DNA of 8,541 bases from an uncultured Dehalococcoidia bacterium (GCA_937864275.1 CALMIW010000530.1:1-8541); one strand, 5' to 3'; numbered from the stretch's first letter, positions 1 through 5,333 are shown. Numbers and translations: made by a program. Notes: generated by a model from the letters alone, not told the origin.

Positions 1-375
1 ACGCTCTGGCTGGCGAACGCGAAAGGCGACCTCGAACCGATCGCGGCGGGGGCCATCCGCACGCCGGCCGGGGCGACTGCCCTGCTCGGGTTCGCGATGG
101 CGACGCAGCGGCGGGACCTGGCAGCGCCCTTTCGCAACCGAAACCACCTGGCTGCGATCGTAGCCGCGGGAGTGGTGGGCACGGGGTTGGGGAGCCTGCT
201 CTACGTGTACGGAGTCCTGGAGGCGGGCGCGGCGCAGGCGGCCGTGCTCTCGGCGACGTCGCCGCTGATGGCGCTCCCGCTCTCGATCATGTTCCTCGGC
301 GAGAAGTTCACGCCGAAGGTGGGCCTGGGGACGGTGCTGTGCGTCGCTGGAATCGTGCTCGTGGTGGTCGCGTGA
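1..375 (+). CDS. EamA/DMT-family transporter, C-terminal part (5' end outside window)
   Basis: This is the last 124 codons of an EamA (drug/metabolite transporter superfamily) membrane permease, open from base 1 to the TGA at 373-375. Full members have about 280-300 residues in two EamA repeats of five helices, so what remains is most of the second repeat. Visible are hydrophobic helices, the segment with 'TSPLMALPLSIMFLGEKFTP' (the family's conserved P...LGE..T signature before the last helix) and a final helix ending in VLVVVA. The family exports or imports small metabolites or amino acids across the cytoplasmic membrane; the substrate cannot be told from this fragment. Its stop overlaps the GTG of the next gene by 4 nt (GTGA), which indicates translational coupling with the DUF192 lipoprotein. 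Confidence 0.85.
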   Translation, partial: TLWLANAKGDLEPIAAGAIRTPAGATALLGFAMATQRRDLAAPFRNRNHLAAIVAAGVVGTGLGSLLYVYGVLEAGAAQAAVLSATSPLMALPLSIMFLGEKFTPKVGLGTVLCVAGIVLVVVA

Positions 376-860
376 AGGCGCTGGCAGTGCCGCTGGTGCT
401 GGCCGTGCTGCTGCTGGCGAGCGGCTGCCGGGGCGATGACGGGGAGACCGGCGCCACGGCGACGCCGGCGGCGCCCGGAAGTTCGGTCACGGTCTCGCAA
501 GCCGGGAAGCAGGCGACCGTCCGGGTGGAGATCGCCGCGACGACGCAGGAGCGGCAACAGGGGCTGATGTTCCGCACGGAGATGGACGAAGACGCGGGGA
601 TGCTGTTTCTCTTCCCGCGGGACGTGCAGATCGGGTTCTGGATGCGGAATACGCAGATCCCGCTCGATATCGCCTACATCGCCGCGGACGGCACAGTGCT
701 GGAAGTGCGGCAGGCGAAGCCCCTGGACGAGACGGTGCTGACACCGGCGAAGCCGTACCGGTACGTCCTGGAGGTGAACCAGGGGTGGTTCGAACGGCAG
801 GGGATGGGCGCCGGGGCGATGGTGACGCTGCCGGCGGGCCTGCCCGCCGCCACGGAGTGA
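372..860 (+). CDS. DUF192 family lipoprotein
   Basis: Secreted DUF192-domain protein of 162 residues, predicted to be lipid-anchored outside the cytoplasmic membrane; the family's biochemical role is not established. I chose the GTG at 372 because it overlaps the upstream stop by 4 nt and places a short signal peptide directly before the lipobox (LASGC, Cys19). An earlier in-frame ATG at 339 would add an Arg-rich stretch inside the transporter gene. A low-complexity Gly/Ala/Thr linker (about 20-48) precedes the DUF192 domain (about 49-155). That domain shows the family landmarks GLMFR (64-68), GMLF (76-79), FWMRNT (89-94), PLDI (97-100) and YVLEV (131-135). It converges with the VKOR gene, with a 21-nt gap. 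A GC-rich hairpin (832-849, 7-bp stem, 4-nt loop) lies in its last codons without a T-tract. Confidence 0.9.
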   Translation: MKALAVPLVLAVLLLASGCRGDDGETGATATPAAPGSSVTVSQAGKQATVRVEIAATTQERQQGLMFRTEMDEDAGMLFLFPRDVQIGFWMRNTQIPLDIAYIAADGTVLEVRQAKPLDETVLTPAKPYRYVLEVNQGWFERQGMGAGAMVTLPAGLPAATE

Positions 861-881
861 CGACGGGCAGAAGCCGCCTGG

Positions 882-1376
882 CTAGCGTTTTCGTTCGCGG
901 ACTTCGAGCGCCAGGTTCGCACCCCACCCGATGACCAGCGCCGTGAGCAACAGCGCCGAGACGATGCAGTAGATGCACCAGGCGTCGATAACGAACGCCT
1001 CCAGGTAGGTGAGGTAGACCGAGAAGGCGAACCCGAAGAACGCGCCGTAGAAACCGACGAGGGTGGCGTAGGGCCGCCACCCCCGGTAGTTGGAAATGAC
1101 AACGGCGGCTGCCGCCACGAGGACGAGATAGAGGCCGAGGCCCGGCATCGAGATGGGGATACCGAGAATCTTGCCGTACTTGCTCTCCTGGACAGTCGAA
1201 CAGCCGTGGACGACGGTGCAGACGCCGGTCTTGCCCTGGCTGTTCTCCCACGCGAGGTAGGCCAAGAACGCCGTCACTGCCACCGCGAGCGCGAGGACGG
1301 CGACGGACAGCACGAGCCGCCAGGGCGGCGAGATCCCCGGCGCGCAGCTCCCGATCCGCCCCGGCCACACGTCCAC
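882..1376 (-). CDS. Vitamin K epoxide reductase (VKOR) family membrane thiol oxidase
   Basis: Integral-membrane quinone-dependent thiol oxidoreductase, the DsbB equivalent in many bacteria: it passes electrons from an extracytoplasmic thioredoxin-like partner to quinone. With the GTG at 1376 it has 164 residues, normal for bacterial VKORs. Four hydrophobic helices are visible (about 21-42, 78-95, 104-127, 131-151). The loop cysteine pair is C53/C59 followed by the conserved serine (HGCS), and the quinone-side active site is WCIYC (C134, C137). No DsbA-like partner is encoded in the window; the SCO protein upstream is the nearest thioredoxin fold. The start is uncertain. There is no good ribosome binding site before 1376, while a strong one with an ATG lies at 1466-1480 but in another frame, and the VKOR frame stays open and codon-biased back to a TGA at 1473-1475. 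It is the last gene of the minus-strand copper operon. Confidence 0.9.
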   Translation of the reverse strand: MDVWPGRIGSCAPGISPPWRLVLSVAVLALAVAVTAFLAYLAWENSQGKTGVCTVVHGCSTVQESKYGKILGIPISMPGLGLYLVLVAAAAVVISNYRGWRPYATLVGFYGAFFGFAFSVYLTYLEAFVIDAWCIYCIVSALLLTALVIGWGANLALEVRERKR

Positions 1377-1465
1377 GTCGGGCTGGAGGTTGAGCCACCC
1401 CGCGTGGGCCGCGGCGAGCTCCCCGGCCCGACAGTCCCGGCAGAGGTGGCTCGAGTTGAGACAGC

Positions 1466-1480
1466 CATGGTTTCACCCCC
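1466..1480 (-). promoter_or_regulatory. Strong ribosome binding site and ATG, out of frame with VKOR
   Basis: Just after the PCuAC stop (1483-1485) the minus strand reads GGGGGTGAAACC followed by ATG at 1468-1466, a well-spaced Shine-Dalgarno and start. Read from this ATG, the frame lacks the strong GC3 bias of real genes here and does not enter VKOR. A one-base addition within the first few codons would join it to the VKOR frame. It may therefore be the true VKOR start disrupted by a frameshift or a sequence error. Confidence 0.5.
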
Positions 1481-1482
1481 GG

Positions 1483-2127
1483 TTAGTTGGCCTTCGCTGT
1501 CGGCGAGGCCATGCCCATGCCAGGCGTCATGCCGGCCGGGGGCGTCATGGAGCCGTGCATGCCCGAGCCGGGCGTCATGGAGCCGGACATCTCGCCGCCG
1601 GACATTCCGGCTCCGGGCTTCACCGGGAGGGTGAGTTTCACCTTTCCGGCTTTGGCGAATTCGAGCTCGAGGTCGATGGTCGCGCCTTCCTTCAGTTCGG
1701 CCTTCAGGTCCATGAGCATGACGTGGTAGCCACCGGGCTTGAGGACGAGTTCGCCGTTCGCCGGGACGGGGAAGCCGCCGGGCTTCTCCTGCATCCTGGA
1801 CGATGCGCCTTCGGTGATGACTTCGTGCAGCTGCACGGTGTTGGTGATGCTGGTGGTGGCCTTCACGAGGGTATCCTCGAGGCCGCCGTTCTTGACGGTG
1901 AAGTAGGCGGCCGAGACGGCGTTGGTCGTCGTCCGGGCCCAACCGTCGTAGATCTTGAGGTCTCCGACGGTGGCCATGGCCGCCGGTTCGGTGGTGTCGC
2001 CGTTGTTGGCGTCGTCGTCGTCATCATCGTCGCCCCCGCAAGCGGCGAACGCCGTGAGGGAGGCGGCGACGAGGCCGAGCACGACGGCCAGGGAGGTCAG
2101 CCGGGAGAACCGGCGGAACTTTTTCAA
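1483..2127 (-). CDS. PCuAC-family periplasmic copper chaperone with Met-rich tail
   Basis: Extracytoplasmic Cu(I) chaperone of the PCuAC (DUF461) family, which hands copper to SCO or directly to the CuA site of cytochrome c oxidase subunit II. I chose the TTG at 2127: it overlaps the SCO stop by 4 nt (TTGA), has AAAGGA 8 nt upstream (2136-2141), and gives a clean signal peptide. The upstream GTG at 2172 would add residues inside SCO. The product has 214 residues: signal peptide with probable lipid-anchor Cys30 (AFAAC, an imperfect lipobox), an acidic linker with seven Asp (33-39), then the PCuAC beta-domain (about 55-170). Copper ligands fit the H-X10-M-X21/22-H-X-M pattern: H101, M112, H135, M137. 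The C-terminal tail (about 175-206) has eight Met and one His in 32 residues, resembling Met-motif Cu(I) sites. VKOR follows downstream. Confidence 0.92.
   Translation of the reverse strand: MKKFRRFSRLTSLAVVLGLVAASLTAFAACGGDDDDDDDANNGDTTEPAAMATVGDLKIYDGWARTTTNAVSAAYFTVKNGGLEDTLVKATTSITNTVQLHEVITEGASSRMQEKPGGFPVPANGELVLKPGGYHVMLMDLKAELKEGATIDLELEFAKAGKVKLTLPVKPGAGMSGGEMSGSMTPGSGMHGSMTPPAGMTPGMGMASPTAKAN
1541..1585. repeat. 15-bp direct repeat in the Met-rich tail of PCuAC
   Basis: GGCGTCATGGAGCCG occurs exactly at 1541-1555 and 1571-1585, a 30-bp period, with a degenerate third copy near 1522-1534. On the minus strand the repeat encodes G-S-M-T-P units. The tail therefore probably grew by short tandem duplication of a Met-bearing unit. 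Confidence 0.8.
2011..2033. repeat. GTC/ATC trinucleotide run encoding poly-Asp
   Basis: Tandem GTC and ATC triplets on the plus strand encode seven consecutive Asp in the linker just after the predicted lipid-anchor Cys of PCuAC. Asp-rich spacers after a lipobox are common in lipoproteins. The triplet run could also vary in length by replication slippage without breaking the frame. Confidence 0.8.
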
Positions 2128-2777
2128 GGTACGTATCCTTTCGAAACGAGAAGCGGCAGGTCGTTGAGCCATTCCTTCATGCCCATCCCGGAGGGATAGA
2201 CGGTGTAGGCGACCTGGTCCTTGGTGAAGGCGATGACATACGCGGCATGGTTGACTGCGTAATTGCCGCCGCCGAGGTCAGTCCGGGTTGCTACGGGGAT
2301 TCCGAGCGTTTCCTGGAAGGCGTCGGTCTCTTCGCGGGTACCGGTGAGACCGATGAAGTTCGGGTCGAAGGTATCGACATACGCCTTCATCACTTCGGGC
2401 GTATCGCGTTCGGGGTCGGCGGTGACGAAGACGACCTTCACCTGTTCGGCGGTCTTCTCCGGCAGTCGCTTGATCGCCTCACTCATCTCATAGAGGTGGG
2501 TGGGGCAGATGTCCGGGCAGTGGGTGTAGCCCACGTAGAGGAGAGTGACGAAGCCATCGGTCTCCTTGCGGAGGTCGAAGGGCTTGCCGTCGTCGTCCGT
2601 GAGGACGGCGTCGGGCATTGGGACGGGTTCGTTGATGACCGCGCCGACGTAGTCGGCGGGTTCCTCGTCATCGCTGCGGGTGACCAGGTAGCCGGAAACC
2701 CCGGCAACGATGAGGACGATGATTGCGGCGAGGCCGAAGAGAAGGCGTGGGCCGGACATCCAGGATTTCGTGTTCAC
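2124..2777 (-). CDS. SCO1/SenC family copper chaperone
   Basis: Membrane-anchored thioredoxin-fold protein that binds copper and helps assemble the CuA centre of cytochrome c oxidase, as metallochaperone and/or thiol reductase of the CuA cysteines. The 217-residue product starts at GTG 2777, with AAGGAG (2787-2792) 9 nt upstream. One N-terminal helix (about 11-33) anchors it with the domain outside. The copper ligands are the CPDIC motif (C87, C91, the family CxxxC) and H177 in YAVNHAAYV; all three are present, so it should be functional. Other family landmarks are VTADPERDTPEVM (118-130) and F-x-G-L-T-G (141-146). It lies 27 nt after the unknown lipoprotein and its stop overlaps the PCuAC start by 4 nt, so the two chaperones are translationally coupled. 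Confidence 0.95.
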   Translation of the reverse strand: MNTKSWMSGPRLLFGLAAIIVLIVAGVSGYLVTRSDDEEPADYVGAVINEPVPMPDAVLTDDDGKPFDLRKETDGFVTLLYVGYTHCPDICPTHLYEMSEAIKRLPEKTAEQVKVVFVTADPERDTPEVMKAYVDTFDPNFIGLTGTREETDAFQETLGIPVATRTDLGGGNYAVNHAAYVIAFTKDQVAYTVYPSGMGMKEWLNDLPLLVSKGYVP

Positions 2778-2804
2778 GAAGCGTAGCTCCTTATACCGGC
2801 GGGC

Positions 2805-3248
2805 CTAGTGGCCGTGGGTGCTGTCACCCTTGATCCCGGCTTCGTCGTAGAGGTGTTTCCACACCTCGAAGGTGAAATCGTGGTAGCCGTCGTGGGCCTT
2901 GTTGATGGCGGCGCCTGCCTTCGCCTTGTCGTCGCCCTCAACCACGCTGGCCATATCGCCGAACAACGCGGCAAGCGCCTTGGCCGGGGATTGGAGGTCC
3001 TTGGGCCACTCGGTGAGAAGCACCACGGTCTGGAGCTTCTCGGCGGTTGTCCTGGCATCGGCGGAGATGGTTCCGTCTTTTTCGACGGCTTCGTCCATCT
3101 CGTGGAGCCCGGAGTTCTCGAGGATGCTCACGGCGTTGATGATGTCGGCGTTCTTCGCCGATTCGGAGGTTTCGCTTCCGCAGGCGGATGCGAGGACCGC
3201 CCCGAAGACGGCGAGCAGGACAAGCGGGATGAGCTTTCGCGGCAACAC
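2805..3248 (-). CDS. Uncharacterised His-containing lipoprotein in copper operon
   Basis: I do not recognise a family. The 147-residue form from GTG 3248 has a typical lipoprotein signal peptide (LPRKL, hydrophobic stretch, then LASAC) with Cys23 as the lipid anchor. A GTG at 3296 is also in frame but lacks a ribosome binding site and would put 16 Arg-rich residues before the signal; AAAGGA at 3262-3267 serves the later start, though 13 nt away. The mature part looks mostly alpha-helical and has no further Cys. It holds six His: H49, the H119-xxx-H123 pair (AHDGYHDF), H132, and a C-terminal HGH (H145, H147). An i/i+4 His pair in a helix can bind metal or haem, so copper binding is a reasonable guess from position, just upstream of SCO (27-nt gap), but is not shown by homology. 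Confidence 0.72.
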   Translation of the reverse strand: MLPRKLIPLVLLAVFGAVLASACGSETSESAKNADIINAVSILENSGLHEMDEAVEKDGTISADARTTAEKLQTVVLLTEWPKDLQSPAKALAALFGDMASVVEGDDKAKAGAAINKAHDGYHDFTFEVWKHLYDEAGIKGDSTHGH

Positions 3249-3253
3249 GGTTG

Positions 3254-3268
3254 GAAAGGGGTCCTTTC
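3254..3268 (-). promoter_or_regulatory. Small hairpin covering the ribosome binding site of the lipoprotein gene
   Basis: On the minus strand GAAAGG-ACC-CCTTTC forms a 6-bp stem with a 3-nt loop. Its 5' arm contains most of the AAAGGA that would start translation at GTG 3248. If it folds in the mRNA it would reduce initiation of the second gene of the operon. Confidence 0.4.
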
Positions 3269-3275
3269 GCAGGCG

Positions 3276-3294
3276 GACGGGACGGCGTCCCGTC
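3276..3294. promoter_or_regulatory. Perfect 8-bp inverted repeat between the first two genes of the copper operon
   Basis: GACGGGAC and GTCCCGTC flank a 3-nt centre with no mismatch. It lies between the stop of the His-rich membrane protein (3304) and the chosen lipoprotein start (3248). No T-tract follows on the minus strand, so it is more likely an intercistronic mRNA stem-loop (processing or stability) or a protein-binding palindrome than a terminator. Confidence 0.5.
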
Positions 3295-3303
3295 ACGAGA
3301 GGG

Positions 3304-3723
3304 TCAACTGATCGCGAGAGGCGAAAGACCCTGGCGCGGAGGCTGGAGGACGGGCGAGATGGTGGTGCTGGCGCGCGGTTGCCACCAGCGGACGCCCATC
3401 AGCAACAGGAGGCCGCCAATGACGAAGGCGACCGGCTGATTCATGAGACCGAAGCTCACGCCGGCAGCGGCGGGAATGTCGCTGCAACCGGCGGCGCCGG
3501 CGTGGCAGTGCTGTTCGTGCGAAGCCTCATCGGCTTCGGCTTCGGCTTCGTGGGAATGGTGCTGTTCGGCCCCGGCGAAGGGCACCGAAACGTACAGATC
3601 AGTGCCCGGGATAGGCAGCGAAGCGGGCCAGTGGCCCATAAAGGTGAGCATCGGCAACAGCGCGGCCAGCAGCACCCAGGAGGCGCGCCGCCGCGTGCGG
3701 GCCGATGAGAGTCGCATTCCCAC
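3304..3723 (-). CDS. Uncharacterised small membrane protein with His-rich extracytoplasmic loop
   Basis: I do not recognise a family. The 139-residue product has a basic N-terminus (RTRRR), a first hydrophobic helix (about 14-30), an extracytoplasmic loop, a second helix (about 97-114) and a basic C-terminal tail. By the positive-inside rule the loop faces outward. The loop carries a metal-ligand cluster: HHSH (55-58), then an acidic EAEAEADEA stretch, then H69, H72-C73-H74 and C80. This suggests binding of copper or another transition metal, but that is inference from composition. It is the first gene of the minus-strand operon that continues with a lipoprotein, SCO, PCuAC and VKOR. The GTG at 3723 has no Shine-Dalgarno, but a -10-like TACCCT ends 6 nt before it, as in leaderless genes; an ATG at 3717 is the alternative. 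Third-position GC bias supports it being a real gene. Confidence 0.68.
   Translation of the reverse strand: MGMRLSSARTRRRASWVLLAALLPMLTFMGHWPASLPIPGTDLYVSVPFAGAEQHHSHEAEAEADEASHEQHCHAGAAGCSDIPAAAGVSFGLMNQPVAFVIGGLLLLMGVRWWQPRASTTISPVLQPPRQGLSPLAIS
3531..3550. repeat. CGGCTT hexamer, three tandem copies
   Basis: Three tandem CGGCTT units (3531-3548, then CG) encode the alternating Glu-Ala stretch inside the His-rich loop of the membrane protein on the minus strand. Length change by slippage would stay in frame and alter only spacing between the His clusters. Confidence 0.75.
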
Positions 3724-3729
3724 GTCATA

Positions 3730-3758
3730 AGGGTAGCAGCTGGTTCGTCACGGGTAAG
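3730..3758 (-). promoter_or_regulatory. Candidate leaderless promoter of the copper operon
   Basis: On the minus strand CTTACC (3758-3753) and TACCCT (3735-3730) are separated by 17 bp. Transcription would begin about 6 nt after the -10, which is exactly the GTG at 3723, where no Shine-Dalgarno exists. The -10 fits TAnnnT; the -35 match is weak. It lies in the 134-bp divergent gap shared with the SDR gene. Confidence 0.4.
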
Positions 3759-3857
3759 TGACATTGGTGCGGATTCCTCCGGCCGTTCGTACGCCAGGCC
3801 CGCTACTCTGCCGGGTGGCGTAGACTCCGCGGATTCGTCCGTATAGGGGGCATACGC

Positions 3858-4691
3858 ATGCGCAAACTGGGGAACAGGGTCGCGATCATTACGGGGGCGT
3901 CGCGAGGTCTTGGGCCGTATATGGCCCGCGCGCTTTCGGCCGAGGGTATGCGTCTCGTGCTGGCGGCGCGCTCGCTGCCGGAACTCGAGACAGTCGCCGC
4001 GGACATTCGGGGCGCCGGCGGCAAGGCGATCGCCGTCCAGGCGGATGTGTTTTCCGCGGACGACCGGAGGCGGCTGGTGGAGACCGCGAAGGCGGAGTAC
4101 GGCCGCATCGACGTTCTCGTGAACAACGCGGGCATCGAATTGACCGCGCACTTCGAGGACCAGCCGGAGGAGGAGATCGCCAGCGTGATCGACGTCAACC
4201 TCACTTCCGCGATGCTGCTGGCACGGCTGGTGACGCCGATCATGCTCGAAAAGAAGTCCGGCCACGTGGTGAACGTCGCCTCGCTGGCGGGGAAGGTGCC
4301 GGTGCCGTTCAGCATCCCCTACGCGGCCTCGAAGGCCGGGATGATCGGGTTCACCGAGTCGTATCGCTCGGAGTTCCGGAAGCGCGGCCTGAGCGCCAGC
4401 GTGATCTGCCCGACATTCGTCTCGGATGCCGGGATGTACCAGGAGATGCAGGACCGCGCCGGGGTGAAGGCGAACTTCCTGACCGGGGTCGTCTCGCCCG
4501 AGAAAGTGGCGAAGGACGTGGTCAAGGCGATCAAGCGGGACCGGCCGGAGATGATCGTCTACCGCGGGCCGGGCCGGGTTGTCGCGGGTCTTTCCGAACT
4601 GGCGCCGGGCCTGTTCGAGCGCGTTTACCCGGTCTTCCAGACGAACAAGGTATTCGGGCAGCTGGCCGATGCGCGGGACAAGCAGCAGTAG
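3858..4691 (+). CDS. SDR-family NAD(P)-dependent oxidoreductase
   Basis: Cytoplasmic classical short-chain dehydrogenase/reductase of 277 residues with a Rossmann fold. ATG 3858 has AGGGGG (3845-3850) 7 nt upstream. The motifs are all present: cofactor loop TGASRGLG (12-19), D63, NNAG (89-92), N114, and the catalytic S142, Y155 and K159 (YAASK). Arg38 at the end of the second strand (AARS) favours NADP(H). After the catalytic region CPTFV replaces the usual PG motif. The C-terminal 40 residues (ELAPGLFERVYPVF...) resemble the longer SDRs acting on lipid-like or hydrophobic ketones or alcohols, but the substrate cannot be named. It is divergent from the copper operon and followed by a 174-nt gap before the secreted protein, so it is probably monocistronic. 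Confidence 0.95.
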   Translation: MRKLGNRVAIITGASRGLGPYMARALSAEGMRLVLAARSLPELETVAADIRGAGGKAIAVQADVFSADDRRRLVETAKAEYGRIDVLVNNAGIELTAHFEDQPEEEIASVIDVNLTSAMLLARLVTPIMLEKKSGHVVNVASLAGKVPVPFSIPYAASKAGMIGFTESYRSEFRKRGLSASVICPTFVSDAGMYQEMQDRAGVKANFLTGVVSPEKVAKDVVKAIKRDRPEMIVYRGPGRVVAGLSELAPGLFERVYPVFQTNKVFGQLADARDKQQ

Positions 4692-4707
4692 CTGTCCCCG
4701 ATGAGTG

Positions 4708-4729
4708 CGCCCGGAGAGCGGCCCGGGCG
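4708..4729 (+). terminator. Possible terminator hairpin after the SDR gene (no T-tract)
   Basis: CGCCCGG (4708-4714) pairs with CCGGGCG (4723-4729) around an 8-nt loop, 16 nt after the SDR stop. No run of T follows, so it may only pause or stabilise the transcript. Confidence 0.3.
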
Positions 4730-4809
4730 GGCGGCGCCTCCGACGAAAGGCTGATCCGGGACGGGTTCTGTGGAGCCGGTCACACCGGACAGTAGTTGTG
4801 CGTGCAACG

Positions 4810-4847
4810 GTTGTGATCGGTCGCGGTCACGCCGCGAACCGCACAAC
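4810..4847 (+). promoter_or_regulatory. Long bulged stem-loop just upstream of the secreted-protein ribosome binding site
   Basis: A stem of about 15 bp can form. GTTGTG (4810-4815) pairs with CACAAC (4842-4847), CGG (4818-4820) with CCG (4839-4841), and TCGCGG (4821-4826) with CCGCGA (4832-4837). Bulges are AT (4816-4817) and A4838, and the loop is TCACG (4827-4831). The base of the stem lies 3 nt before the AGGAG (4851-4855) of the next gene. No T-run follows, so a 5'UTR regulatory or stabilising element fits better than a terminator. A shorter dyad CCGGT-CAC-ACCGG lies at 4776-4788. Confidence 0.55.
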
Positions 4848-4865
4848 AAGAGGAGACCCACGTCA

Positions 4866-5312
4866 GTGTTCAACAAGAGAGTTACCCGCGCCCTCTGCGT
4901 CGCCGGAAGCGCCGCAATCCTCGCAGTGGCGGCCGTGTCCATGGCTGCCGCCGCGCCGGCCGAAGCCGAGAAGTACCGGGAGTGCTTCGACGACGGCGAC
5001 ACCGGAAACACCATCTGCTACACGATTCATTCGGTGGAGCAGAACAACACGAACGCCCGCGGCACGCACGCGAAGGAAACGGGCTCGATGCTTATCGAGT
5101 ACTTCGCTGACGACGGCACCCTGCTCTGGAGCGACAAGACGCGGTGGCACTCGAACGTCATCGAAAAGGACGGCGAACTGCAGGTCTACAAGGACCAGGT
5201 GAGGGTGACGTACTTCGACGGGAGCGAGACCTGCACGGCGGTGATGAACGTCACGTTCGCAAACGGGGAAGTCCGGAATCCCGGCCCCGAATGGGTGTGG
5301 AACTGCAAGTAG
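4866..5312 (+). CDS. Uncharacterised small secreted four-cysteine protein
   Basis: I recognise no family. GTG 4866 is preferred: AGGAG at 4851-4855 is 10 nt upstream and it begins directly with a signal peptide (FNKRVTRAL, hydrophobic Ala/Val core, then APAEA before Glu35). An in-frame ATG at 4770 would run through the stem-loop and add a non-hydrophobic leader. The mature part is about 114 residues, soluble, acidic and probably beta-rich, with alternating short strands such as GSMLIEYF and QVRVTYFDG. Exactly four Cys remain after cleavage (C40, C51, C123, C147), enough for two disulfides, which fits a secreted protein in an organism with a VKOR thiol oxidase. It ends two residues after W145-N-C147. 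It stands alone between the SDR gene and an intrinsic terminator at 5334-5366. Confidence 0.75.
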   Translation: MFNKRVTRALCVAGSAAILAVAAVSMAAAAPAEAEKYRECFDDGDTGNTICYTIHSVEQNNTNARGTHAKETGSMLIEYFADDGTLLWSDKTRWHSNVIEKDGELQVYKDQVRVTYFDGSETCTAVMNVTFANGEVRNPGPEWVWNCK

Positions 5313-5333
5313 CCCGCGGCAATGAACGCGAAG

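Noticed and set aside
832..849. GC-rich hairpin at the end of DUF192 as a terminator
   Set aside because: The 7-bp stem is real, but it lies inside the coding sequence and no T-run follows on either strand.
487..1476. A 329-codon minus-strand frame crossing VKOR and DUF192
   Set aside because: It has Arg/Pro/Ala-rich shadow composition and a poor third-position GC pattern. VKOR and DUF192 occupy the region in better frames.
1274..1942. A minus-strand frame from within PCuAC that includes the ATG at 1468
   Set aside because: Its sequence is a shadow of PCuAC and VKOR with no recognisable protein. Only its ATG and ribosome binding site are of interest, and they are reported separately.
3821..3826. 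TAGACT as a -10 element for the SDR gene
   Set aside because: No acceptable -35 lies 16-18 bp upstream, and short TAnnnT matches arise by chance.
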